NCBI GenBank assembly: GCA_002362145.1
Contig: DETX01000015.1
Coordinates: forward strand, 1-14,186
DNA from: Clostridiales bacterium UBA3277
GTDB taxonomy: Bacteria; Bacillota; Clostridia; Oscillospirales; Oscillospiraceae
DNA: 14,186 bases
Reading direction: 5' to 3'
The translations under genes were made by a program, and so were the position numbers. Of the stretch, positions 1-6,077 are shown one piece after another (position 1 is the stretch's first letter; every line of letters begins with the position of its first letter). The notes beneath the pieces were generated by a model. The model did no database searches, was not told the DNA's origin, and was given only the letters and a program-made list of their open reading frames with translations.

Positions 1-23
1 AGGGAGAGGCAAGCGCGGCTGCT

Positions 24-42
24 TGACAATGGCAAATTGTCA
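24..42. promoter_or_regulatory. Perfect 7-bp inverted repeat, operator or RNA hairpin
   Basis: TGACAAT (24-30) and ATTGTCA (36-42) are perfect reverse complements around a 5-base centre. The size and symmetry fit a dimeric repressor site, and the RNA would fold as a hairpin just downstream of the short open frame at 49-129 when read leftward. No T-run follows it in the leftward direction within the window, so it is not a canonical terminator. The choice between operator and attenuator hairpin is open. Confidence 0.4.
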
Positions 43-48
43 GTGTGC

Positions 49-129
49 TTACGAAAACCAATAGCCTAAACAGATATTTGCCCCATCGGGGCGCCGCCCT
101 TTCTGCCATTTTTTATGGATAACTTCCAT
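49..129 (-). CDS. Possible 26-residue leader peptide
   Basis: An ATG at 129 opens a 26-codon frame that stops with TAA at 49-51, about 45 bases downstream of the leftward -10 box. The peptide begins MEVIHKKWQKGRRPDG and ends in GYWFS, so it is basic with two tryptophans. The ribosome site is weak: only a purine-rich AGAAAG stretch stands before the ATG. It is followed by the inverted repeat at 24-42. The order promoter, short ORF, hairpin is what a translational attenuator looks like, but I cannot match the peptide to a known leader and the downstream gene is not visible. It may be chance. Confidence 0.25.
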   Translation of the reverse strand: MEVIHKKWQKGRRPDGANICLGYWFS

Positions 130-178
130 TTTCTTTCTATTTTCCCAGGGCCAAACTGTGCGCTTTTCTAACTTTTTG

Positions 179-208
179 ATTATAACACAGCATTTATGGG
201 AAAGTCAA
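179..208 (-). promoter_or_regulatory. Leftward sigma-A promoter
   Basis: Reading the minus strand, TTGACT (203-208) and TATAAT (179-184) are separated by 18 bases. This matches 5 of 6 and 6 of 6 consensus bases. It points away from the transporter operon and would start RNA near position 172. The template is AT-rich, as is usual around Firmicutes promoters. The gene it serves is outside the window. Confidence 0.65.
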
Positions 209-290
209 TCCTTAGTCCACCTGGGAAAATAAAAAGATTCCTTTCCGCAGAAATTCCTTTGCCCCACCGCTGGCTTAACGCCTTTCCGCC

Positions 291-304
291 ACCCCGGCAG
301 GGGT
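291..304. promoter_or_regulatory. Short palindrome abutting the -35 box
   Basis: ACCCC (291-295) and GGGGT (300-304) form a 5-bp inverted repeat around GGCA, ending two bases before the -35 hexamer of the transporter promoter. Its position would suit a regulator site. The motif is short and GC-rich in a GC-rich genome, so it may be chance, and it does not resemble a Fur or DtxR box. Confidence 0.2.
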
Positions 305-305
305 C

Positions 306-334
306 TTGACAAGCCGCCCCCGGGCTGATACAAT
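306..334 (+). promoter_or_regulatory. Sigma-A promoter of the transporter/tetrapyrrole operon
   Basis: A perfect TTGACA (306-311), a 17-base spacer and TACAAT (329-334, 5 of 6) form a strong sigma-A promoter. The RNA would start near 341, leaving a leader of about 155 bases before the lipoprotein start codon at 496. The long leader contains the nested hairpin at 353-452. Confidence 0.75.
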
Positions 335-352
335 AAAGAAAATGAAATCTGC

Positions 353-452
353 CGGATCGCAGCAGGCGATGAAAGGGCTTTGAAACGATTTCCTTTTTCC
401 GTAGTTTGGGAAGGGGAAATTCTGCCCTTTTCCCTGCCCGATCCGTTTTTTT
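353..452 (+). promoter_or_regulatory. Long nested leader hairpin with T7 tract, candidate attenuator
   Basis: Four helices nest in one rod: CGGATCG 353-359 with 439-445; GCAGG 362-366 with 433-437; GAAAGGGC 371-378 with 424-431 (one G-U); and a 13-bp helix 388-400 with 408-420 (three G-U) closed by a 7-base loop. Together they pair about 33 bases, and the outermost helix is followed directly by T7 (446-452). This is the layout of an intrinsic terminator inside the leader. A competing hairpin, 408-416 with 426-434, would break the two inner helices, so two exclusive folds are possible. It resembles no riboswitch core I know; in particular the cobalamin-box sequences are absent. The regulatory role is inference. 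Confidence 0.5.
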
Positions 453-495
453 GTATTCCCCGCGGAATCCATTGAAATTGAAAGGAGATTTTCCA

Positions 496-1419
496 ATGAA
501 AAAGATGCTTTCCCTTCTGCTTGCGCTGCTGCTTCTGACGGGATGCGCCCCCCAGAGCGCGCCGAAAGATACCCAAGGCTTTACGTTTACAGACGACTTA
601 GGCCGGGAGATCACCGTGGACCAGCCCCAGCGGGTGGTGAGCCTGATCGGCTCCTTCGCGGACATCTGGTATCTTGCCGGGGGCATCGACACCCTGGTCG
701 CCACCACCAATGCCACCTGGACCTACTACGACCTGCCCCTGCGGGAGGACATTGTCAATCTGGGGGGCTCCAAGGCGCTGAATTTGGAGCAGCTCATTGC
801 CTGTGAGCCGGACCTGATTCTTGCAAGCTGCGGGACAGACCGGAACGTGGAGCTGGAAGAGACCTTCACCGCCATGGGCCTGAACGCCGCCTATTTTTCC
901 GTGAATTCCTTTGAGGACTATCTGCGGATGCTGAAAATCTGCACCCAGATCACCGGCCATCCCGAAAATTACGAAACCTTCGGCACCTCCGTAAAAGACC
1001 GGGTGGAGGCGGCTCTAAAGCGGCCCGACGGCTCCCGGCCCAGCGTTCTCTATATTCGGGCCACCGGCTCCAGCTGCAAGGTGAAAAACAGTGAGGGAAG
1101 CGTCCTGGGGGAAATGCTGGCGGCGATGGACTGCGCCAATGTGGCCGACCAGGACGGAAGCCTTCTGGAGCAGCTGAGCATGGAAGCCATACTTGCCGCC
1201 GACCCGGACTATATTTTCGTGGTCCTGCAGAGCGCCGATCCCAAGGACGCCCAGGAAATTCTGGAAAGCACCCTACTGCGCAATCCCGCCTGGGCCACCC
1301 TTACGGCGGTGGAAAACGGACGGTATTTTATTATGGACCCCAACCTCTATAATCTGAAACCCAACGAAAGGTGGGGTGAAGCCTATGAAAAGCTGGCGGA
1401 TATCCTCTACCCGGCGTAA
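496..1419 (+). CDS. Substrate-binding lipoprotein of a FecBCD/BtuFCD-class importer
   Basis: This 307-residue protein captures the ligand outside the membrane and hands it to the permease. Residues 1-12 are a signal peptide (MKKMLSLLLALL) and LLTGC gives a lipobox with Cys17 as the lipid anchor. The mature part starts with TFTDDLGREITVDQPQRVVSL, trimmed here to its typical Peripla_BP_2 (PF01497) opening, and ends with the usual NERWGEAYEKLADIL helix. The ATG at 496 is preferred over upstream in-frame starts because AAAGGAG (481-487) stands 8 bases before it and the signal peptide begins there. It heads a four-gene operon. Ligands of this family include ferric siderophores, heme and cobalamin; the sequence does not decide between them. 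The tetrapyrrole enzyme at the operon end makes a corrinoid, heme or iron substrate attractive, as inference only. Confidence 0.9.
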   Translation: MKKMLSLLLALLLLTGCAPQSAPKDTQGFTFTDDLGREITVDQPQRVVSLIGSFADIWYLAGGIDTLVATTNATWTYYDLPLREDIVNLGGSKALNLEQLIACEPDLILASCGTDRNVELEETFTAMGLNAAYFSVNSFEDYLRMLKICTQITGHPENYETFGTSVKDRVEAALKRPDGSRPSVLYIRATGSSCKVKNSEGSVLGEMLAAMDCANVADQDGSLLEQLSMEAILAADPDYIFVVLQSADPKDAQEILESTLLRNPAWATLTAVENGRYFIMDPNLYNLKPNERWGEAYEKLADILYPA

Positions 1420-2395
1420 CATTCTTTTTTGGACGGGCCTGGCAGCCCTGAGCGTTTTCGCCGCCGTCCTCAGTCTGTGGACCGGCTCCGTGCCGGTCCG
1501 GCCCGGCCAGGTTCTGGATGCGCTGACGGGGGCAGATGTCTCCTCCACCGCCGCCCGGATCGTCCTCTATTCCCGGCTGCCCCGGACCTGCGCCGCCCTG
1601 CTGGCAGGCGCTGCCCTGGCGGTGTCCGGGGCGGTGATTCAGACCGTGCTGTGCAACCCCCTGGCCTCCCCGGGCATTCTGGGCGTCAATTCCTGCGCGG
1701 GGCTGGCGGTGGCCGTTGTCTGCGCGGCGGCTCCTGCCGCCCAGCGGTTCACGCCGGTCATCGCCTTCTGTGGCGCGCTTTTGGGAATTCTCTTGGTGAT
1801 GGGGCTGTCCCAATGGACCGGGGCCTCCCGGACCACCGTGATTCTCGCCGGTGTGGCCGTATCCAATCTGTTCAGCGCCGGCATCGACGCGGTGATAACC
1901 ATGGTCCCGGAGGCCCTGAACGGCGTGTCGGACTTCCGGATCGGCGGGTTTAACGGGGTGGTCATGGGGAAGCTGGGACCTCCCGCCGGGATGATCCTGC
2001 TTGGCATTCTGATTCTTTTGACCATGTCCCAGCATCTGGACGTGCTGGCCCTGGGCAGCGACACAGCCCAGAGCCTGGGGCTGTCTGTGAAGCCCGTTCG
2101 TTTTCTTCTGCTGACGCTGGCGGCGGCGCTGGCAGGGGCAGCCGTGAGCTTTGCGGGGCTTCTGGGCTTCGTGGGCCTCATTGTTCCCCACACCATGCGC
2201 AGATTTGTGGGGGAAAACAGCTTTCCCCTGCTTCTCTCCTGCGCCCTGGGGGGCGGGGCCTTTGTAACCCTCTGCGACCTGCTCTCCCGGGTGCTCTTTG
2301 CCCCCTTTGAGCTGCCGGTGGGGATCGTCCTGGCATTTTTGGGAGCGCCCTTCTTTCTGTGGCTCCTGTTCCGCCGGAAAGGAGGCAGAATTTGA
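1385..2395 (+). CDS. FecCD-family ABC transporter permease
   Basis: The 336-residue product is a polytopic permease of the BtuC/FecCD family. The family's core stands out: RLPRTCAALLAGAALAVSGA followed by IQTVLCNPLASPGILGVNSC, and later GFVGLIVPHTMRRFVG, the cytoplasmic region that contacts the ATPase. It ends in the usual ELPVGIVLAFLGAPFF plus a basic tail. Length fits the family (about 330-350). It overlaps the end of the lipoprotein gene by 35 bases. A GTG at 1376 is in frame, but AGGTGG (1369-1374) is properly spaced only for the ATG at 1385. A single permease gene implies a homodimer. The extensive overlap indicates translational coupling within the operon. Confidence 0.93.
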   Translation: MKSWRISSTRRNILFWTGLAALSVFAAVLSLWTGSVPVRPGQVLDALTGADVSSTAARIVLYSRLPRTCAALLAGAALAVSGAVIQTVLCNPLASPGILGVNSCAGLAVAVVCAAAPAAQRFTPVIAFCGALLGILLVMGLSQWTGASRTTVILAGVAVSNLFSAGIDAVITMVPEALNGVSDFRIGGFNGVVMGKLGPPAGMILLGILILLTMSQHLDVLALGSDTAQSLGLSVKPVRFLLLTLAAALAGAAVSFAGLLGFVGLIVPHTMRRFVGENSFPLLLSCALGGGAFVTLCDLLSRVLFAPFELPVGIVLAFLGAPFFLWLLFRRKGGRI

Positions 2396-3159
2396 TCAGA
2401 CTTCAAAATCTCACCGCCGGATACGGTGGTCGGGCCGTGGTCCGGGATGTGACCATGGAATTTCGTCCCGGAGAGGTGCTGGCAATTCTCGGCCCCAACG
2501 GCAGCGGGAAATCCACCCTCCTCCGGGCCGCATTGGGCCTGCTGCCCCCTATGGGGGGAACCATTCTCTATAACGGGGTGGAACTTCAAAAGCTGAGGCC
2601 CAAAGAAATCGCCCGGCAGGCGGCTTTTCTCACCCAGAGCCGAAACACCCCCTCCATTCAGGCCCAGCGCATGGTCCTGCACAGCCGGTTTCCCTACCTG
2701 TCCTACCCCCGGCGGTACCGGCAGGAGGATTGGCAGATTGCCCGGCAGGCCATGGAGGCCACGGGCAGCTATCCCTACCGGGATACCAATGTGACAGAAC
2801 TCAGCGGCGGCCAGCGCCAGGGGGTCTATCTGGCCATGGCCCTGGCCCAGAATACCCAGACCGTTTTCATGGACGAGCCCACCACCTATCTGGATATCCG
2901 CCACCAAATTCAAACCATGGCTACGGCCAGAGAGCTGGCAGACCTGGGGAAGGCGGTGGTGCTGGTGCTCCACGACCTGTCCATGGCCCTGCGGGCCGCA
3001 GACCGGGTGGGGGTTCTGGACCAGGGAGATCTGGTCCTCTGCGACTGCCCGGAGGCTGTTTTTGACAGCCAGGTGCTGGACCGGGTCTTTGGCGTCACCG
3101 TCCACCGGGTTTCCACGGACCACGGGGACCAATTTTATTGCACAGCCACGGAGGAATGA
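2392..3159 (+). CDS. FecE/BtuD-type ABC transporter ATPase
   Basis: A 255-residue nucleotide-binding subunit with all ABC motifs intact: Walker [10 protein letters not shown] (34-42), Q-loop Gln82, signature LSGGQRQ (137-143), Walker B TVFMDEPT with Asp161/Glu162 and the H-loop His194 in VLHDLSMAL. The [14 protein letters not shown] stretch (101-114) corresponds to the segment after the Q-loop typical of iron-chelate importers. The start is read as TTG at 2392: AAAGGAGG (2378-2385) lies 6 bases upstream, the conserved N-terminus [12 protein letters not shown] begins at once, and no ATG is near. The TTG overlaps the permease stop in TTGA, so translation is coupled and the weaker start may tune the ATPase ratio. 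Confidence 0.93.
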   Translation: MIRLQNLTAGYGGRAVVRDVTMEFRPGEVLAILGPNGSGKSTLLRAALGLLPPMGGTILYNGVELQKLRPKEIARQAAFLTQSRNTPSIQAQRMVLHSRFPYLSYPRRYRQEDWQIARQAMEATGSYPYRDTNVTELSGGQRQGVYLAMALAQNTQTVFMDEPTTYLDIRHQIQTMATARELADLGKAVVLVLHDLSMALRAADRVGVLDQGDLVLCDCPEAVFDSQVLDRVFGVTVHRVSTDHGDQFYCTATEE

Positions 3160-3161
3160 AT

Positions 3162-5267
3162 ATGCCAAATTTTCCGATGTTTGTAAGCCTCGCGGGAAAG
3201 CGGGTGATCATCCTGGGCGGCGGCGCCGTGGCTCTGCGAAAGCTGCGAAAGCTGCTCCCCTACGGCCCCGCCCCGGTGGTCATTGCTCCGGAGATTCTGC
3301 CGGAAATCCAGGCCATGGCCGGGGTAACGGTCAGGCGGCGTCCTTTTCGGGCCTGGGACCTATCCAGAAAAACCGCCCTTGTCATTGCGGCGACCAATGA
3401 CCGAAAGGTCAACGCCAGGGCCGCCGCCCTCTGCAAAAAAAGGGGGATTCCCGTCAATGTGGCAGACGATCCGGCTCTGTGCACCTTTCTCTTTCCTGCC
3501 CTGGTGCAGCAGGGGAAATTTTCCGCAGGCATTTCCACCGGAGGGGCCAGTCCCACGGCGGCGGTATACTATAAAGAGCTGCTTCAAGACCAGCTTCCCC
3601 CCAACCTGGACAAAATTCTCGCCTATCTGGACGCTCAGCGGCCAATGCTGAAGCAGACAATTCCGGACCAGAGCAGGCGGGCGGGAATCCTCCGGGCCAT
3701 GTTTGACCGGTGTATTCGCAAGGGAGATGTTCTAAACTCCCGGGAATTGGAGGACATTCTCTGGGAAAAGCCCCTGGGGACGGTCAGCCTGGTGGGGGCC
3801 GGATGCGGCAAGGCGGATCTGATCACCCTGCGGGGCCTGCGGCTGCTGCAGCGGTGTCAGGCGGTGGTCTACGACGATCTCATCGACCCGGCCCTGCTGG
3901 AAGCGGCCCCGGAAAGCGCCCAGCGGATCTATATGGGCAAGCGCAGCGGCGCTCACTCCGCCTCCCAGGCCGAGATCAACGAAACGCTCATTGCCCTCGC
4001 CCGGTCCAGGCTGGACGTGGTGCGCCTGAAAGGGGGCGACCCCTACCTCTTCGGCCGCGGCGGGGAGGAGATGCTGGCCCTGCAAAAGGCCGGGATTCCC
4101 TGCCGGGAGGTCCCGGGAATCCCCTCGGCCATTGGGATTCCGGCGGAAATGGGCATCCCCGTAACCCACCGGGGAGCCAGCCAGGGTCTGCACATCATCA
4201 CCGCCCACACCGCCGATACCCCCGACGGTCTGCCCAGGGATTTCGATGCCCTTGCCAAGTTGAATGGCACCCTGGTCTTTCTCATGGGCCTGGGCCAGCT
4301 TCCCCGCATCGCCGACCGGCTGATGGCCGGGGGCAAGGATGGCAGCACCCCGGCGGCGGTGCTCTCCGGGGGGAATTCCCCCAATCCCGTCACCGTCCGG
4401 GCACCTCTGGGCAGTCTGGCCCAGGCAGCAAAGGCCGCAAAGGCCGCCTCTCCCGCCATTATTCTGGTGGGGCCGGTGGCTGCCATGGACTTAAACACCG
4501 CCCCCGGCGGCAGGCCGGACGGCTTTTCTTCCCTCTCCGGGATTCGGGTGGGAATCACGGGCACCGACTCGGTGGCCCTCAAACAGGTCTCCGTCCTGGA
4601 AGCTCTGGGGGCCGAAACGGTGCGGCTTGCCCAGTCCCGGATTGTGGACCGGGCCCTGCCGGAAACGCTGTCCGACTTGACGTTAGAGCCCTGCTGGGCC
4701 GTATTCACCAGCCCCAACGGCGTCCGCAGCCTGCTGAGCCGGGTGTCTCCCCAGGTTTTCAGCGCCTGCAAAATTGCCGCCATCGGCAGCGGCACCGGAA
4801 AGGCTCTGGAGGATTTCGGCCTCCGGGTAAGCCTGTGTCCGGGGAAATTCACCAGCGTGGACCTGGCCCATGCCCTGCAAAAGGCTGCCCAGCCCGGGGA
4901 AAAGATCCTGCTGCTGCGCTCTTCCATCGGCTCCCGGGAACTGCCGGAAATTCTGCGGGAAGCGGGCTTTTCCGTGGAGGACATCCCGGTTTATGATCTG
5001 GAACCTGTCTTTTCCCAGGAAGCCCTCCCGGAAGGGCTTAACTATCTGACCTTCGCCAGCGCCAGCGGTGTGGAGCTGTTTTTTAAGACCTTTGGCGCCG
5101 TGCCCCCCGAAACAAAGTGCGTCTGCATCGGCGGTGTCACGGCCAGGGCGCTGGAAGCGCATCTGGACGCACCCTTTCTCACTGCGGCGCATATTTCTGT
5201 CCAGGGCATGGTGGATGCCATCCTGGCCCAGGAAATGGACCCCGTGTCAGGGGGCGGCCCTCTGTGA
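3162..5267 (+). CDS. Trifunctional precorrin-2 dehydrogenase / uroporphyrinogen-III methyltransferase / uroporphyrinogen-III synthase
   Basis: This 701-residue protein joins three steps of tetrapyrrole synthesis. Residues 1-200 are a SirC/CysG-N domain: NAD-binding GGGAVALRK (19-27), VIAATND with the expected catalytic Asp80, NVADDPALCTFLFPA (99-113) and ISTGGASP (124-131). Residues 205-445 are SUMT/CobA: VGAGCGKADLITLRG (211-225), GKRSGAHSASQ (259-269), VRLKGGDPYLFGRGGEE (287-303) and PGIPSAIGIPAEMGIPVTHR (318-337). Residues 460-690 are HemD: VFTSPNGV (514-521), IGSGTGKAL (541-549) and FASASGVELFF (631-641). It would convert hydroxymethylbilane to uroporphyrinogen III, then precorrin-2, then sirohydrochlorin, and perhaps insert iron. 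The ATG at 3162 is chosen because GGAGGA (3150-3155) is 6 bases upstream; an ATG at 3156 is too close. It is last in the operon, 2 bases after the ATPase stop. Confidence 0.93.
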   Translation: MPNFPMFVSLAGKRVIILGGGAVALRKLRKLLPYGPAPVVIAPEILPEIQAMAGVTVRRRPFRAWDLSRKTALVIAATNDRKVNARAAALCKKRGIPVNVADDPALCTFLFPALVQQGKFSAGISTGGASPTAAVYYKELLQDQLPPNLDKILAYLDAQRPMLKQTIPDQSRRAGILRAMFDRCIRKGDVLNSRELEDILWEKPLGTVSLVGAGCGKADLITLRGLRLLQRCQAVVYDDLIDPALLEAAPESAQRIYMGKRSGAHSASQAEINETLIALARSRLDVVRLKGGDPYLFGRGGEEMLALQKAGIPCREVPGIPSAIGIPAEMGIPVTHRGASQGLHIITAHTADTPDGLPRDFDALAKLNGTLVFLMGLGQLPRIADRLMAGGKDGSTPAAVLSGGNSPNPVTVRAPLGSLAQAAKAAKAASPAIILVGPVAAMDLNTAPGGRPDGFSSLSGIRVGITGTDSVALKQVSVLEALGAETVRLAQSRIVDRALPETLSDLTLEPCWAVFTSPNGVRSLLSRVSPQVFSACKIAAIGSGTGKALEDFGLRVSLCPGKFTSVDLAHALQKAAQPGEKILLLRSSIGSRELPEILREAGFSVEDIPVYDLEPVFSQEALPEGLNYLTFASASGVELFFKTFGAVPPETKCVCIGGVTARALEAHLDAPFLTAAHISVQGMVDAILAQEMDPVSGGGPL

Positions 5268-5284
5268 GCGGCACCCCTCCATTT

Positions 5285-5325
5285 AAAAAAAGCTGGACCT
5301 TCCTTAAGAAGGTCCAGCTTTTTTT
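5285..5325. terminator. Perfect bidirectional intrinsic terminator
   Basis: The stem AGCTGGACCTTC (5291-5302) pairs perfectly with 5308-5319 around a CTTAA loop. It is preceded by A7 and followed by T7, so the stem can extend to 18 bp and would work in both directions. It stands 17 bases after the stop of the trifunctional enzyme and closes the operon. Confidence 0.93.
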
Positions 5326-5351
5326 GAGCAGAGGGCGTCATCTTTTTGGGA

Positions 5352-5378
5352 ACATTCGCCGATGCCCCGCATAGGCTA
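5352..5378 (+). promoter_or_regulatory. Sigma-K-like promoter motif before the small-gene cassette
   Basis: AC (5352-5353), 16 bases, then CATAGGCTA (5370-5378) matches the late mother-cell sigma-K pattern of Bacillus (AC, 16-17, CATAnnnTA). No good sigma-A promoter with a usable leader is present between the terminator and the ATG at 5456. The motif is short and can occur by chance; that the host sporulates is itself unproven from this window. Confidence 0.3.
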
Positions 5379-5393
5379 GCATAAGCACAGACA

Positions 5394-5405
5394 GCCTCCG
5401 GAGGC
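5394..5405. promoter_or_regulatory. Twelve-base perfect palindrome in the cassette leader
   Basis: GCCTCCGGAGGC is fully self-complementary. It sits inside a wider pairing of CAGCC (5392-5396) with GGCTG (5409-5413). It lies 50-60 bases before the first small gene, downstream of the candidate promoter, and could be an operator or an RNA structure. No function can be read from it. Confidence 0.3.
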
Positions 5406-5455
5406 GGTGGCTGATTGAAGGCTTTTCACTTGTTCCCAATAAAGGAGGTCGTCCT

Positions 5456-5680
5456 ATGGAATATCCCATCGATCCGTCCGAAGTTCAAAAAATCGCCCAA
5501 TCTCCGGCGGGACAGCAGCTGATTTCCCTGCTGCAGCGCACCGGCGGGCAGAATTTGCAGCACGCAATGTCGAAGGCTTCCGCCGGAGACTATGAAAGCG
5601 CGAAGGAAGTCCTTTCCGGCCTGCTCTCCTCTCCGGAGGCCCGGCGGCTGCTGCGGCAGTTGGAGGAGGGTAACCGATGA
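5456..5680 (+). CDS. Small helical protein of unknown function, first of a three-gene cassette
   Basis: I do not recognise a named family. The 74-residue product is mostly amphipathic helix: an N-terminal part (PSEVQKIAQSPAGQQLISLL), a central turn with GGQNL, then SAGDYESAKEVLSGLLSSPE and a basic/acidic end. It has no signal peptide, membrane segment or Cys. The start is clear: AAAGGAGGT (5441-5449) lies 6 bases before the ATG. Its stop overlaps the next start as ATGA (5677-5680), so the two are coupled. The 'SPEARRLLRQL' end and the neighbour's 'SNPQMMQQI' suggest short related helical repeats, possibly protein-interaction modules. From memory, similar pairs occur in other Oscillospiraceae; that needs a search. 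Confidence 0.8.
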   Translation: MEYPIDPSEVQKIAQSPAGQQLISLLQRTGGQNLQHAMSKASAGDYESAKEVLSGLLSSPEARRLLRQLEEGNR

Positions 5681-6072
5681 GCGAATTGGAGGAAAAGCTG
5701 GGGGCCATTCTTTCCAACCCCCAGATGATGCAGCAGATTTCCCAGATGGCCCAGGCCATGAGCGCCGGCGGCGCAAACCCGGCAGCGCCTCCCTCGCCTG
5801 CTCCGGCCCCCGCCCCGGCAGCGGCAGAGGCCATGGCGCCGTCTACCGCTGCCCTGCCAGCTCTGGACCCAAGACTTTTGAGCTCCCTGGCCGGAATGGC
5901 CAGACAGAGCGGCATCGACCAGAACGAGCAGACCCTGCTCAAGGCCCTGTATCCCTATCTGAGCCGAAACCGGGTTCAAAAGCTGGAACGGGCCATGCGG
6001 GCCGCAAAAATGGCGGGACTGGCCTCCCAGTTTCTCGGTTCCGGGGGCTTGCAGGCGCTGGCGGGGAGGTGA
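5677..6072 (+). CDS. Two-part helical protein with Pro/Ala linker, unknown function
   Basis: The 131-residue product has three parts: an N-terminal helix (1-29, SELEEKLGAILSNPQMMQQI), a disordered Pro/Ala linker (about 31-61) and a basic helical C-terminal domain (64-131) with LLKALYPYLSRNRVQKLERA. No signal peptide or clear membrane span is present. GGAGGAGGG (5662-5670) stands 6 bases before the ATG, which overlaps the upstream stop by four bases (ATGA). The linker suggests two modules that bind different partners. Function is unknown; tight coupling to both neighbours argues they form a complex. Confidence 0.82.
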   Translation: MSELEEKLGAILSNPQMMQQISQMAQAMSAGGANPAAPPSPAPAPAPAAAEAMAPSTAALPALDPRLLSSLAGMARQSGIDQNEQTLLKALYPYLSRNRVQKLERAMRAAKMAGLASQFLGSGGLQALAGR

Positions 6073-6077
6073 AAAAG

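Larger units (their letters stand above)
1..178 (-). other. Leftward untranslated leader region, gene lies beyond left edge
   Basis: This stretch lies downstream of a strong leftward promoter (179-208), so it is probably the 5' leader of a gene off the left edge. It holds a 26-codon open frame (49-129, minus), a GC-rich hairpin GCCCC-ATC-GGGGC (80-92) and a perfect 7-bp inverted repeat TGACAAT/ATTGTCA (24-42). It is more AT-rich than the neighbouring genes between about 105 and 240. I recognise no known riboswitch or T-box core in it, on either strand. That transcription really runs leftward is an inference from the promoter alone. Confidence 0.4.

Noticed and set aside
80..114. Rightward intrinsic terminator made of GCCCC-ATC-GGGGC and the T6 at 109-114
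   Set aside because: The stem is only 5 bp and the T-run lies about 16 bases beyond it, too far for a normal terminator.
406..495. Upstream in-frame extension of the substrate-binding lipoprotein
   Set aside because: It would put 30 residues before a clear signal peptide and lipobox and would begin inside the leader hairpin; the good ribosome site serves the ATG at 496.
341..495. Cobalamin riboswitch before the importer operon
   Set aside because: The conserved cobalamin-riboswitch core sequences, including the B12 box, are not there; only the hairpin and T7 are seen.
1639..3168. Long minus-strand open frame (over 500 codons) across the permease and ATPase genes
   Set aside because: It is antisense to two genes with complete family motifs. 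Its translation is low-complexity and rich in Gly, Pro and Arg, as expected of shadow frames in GC-rich DNA.
3710..4996. Second plus-strand frame of about 428 codons inside the trifunctional enzyme gene
   Set aside because: It is out of frame with conserved SUMT and HemD motifs and reads as repetitive Gly/Arg/Pro.
5414..5442. Sigma-A promoter TTGAAG-17-AATAAA before the first small gene
   Set aside because: RNA would start inside the ribosome binding site at 5441-5449, leaving no usable leader, and both boxes match only 4 of 6.
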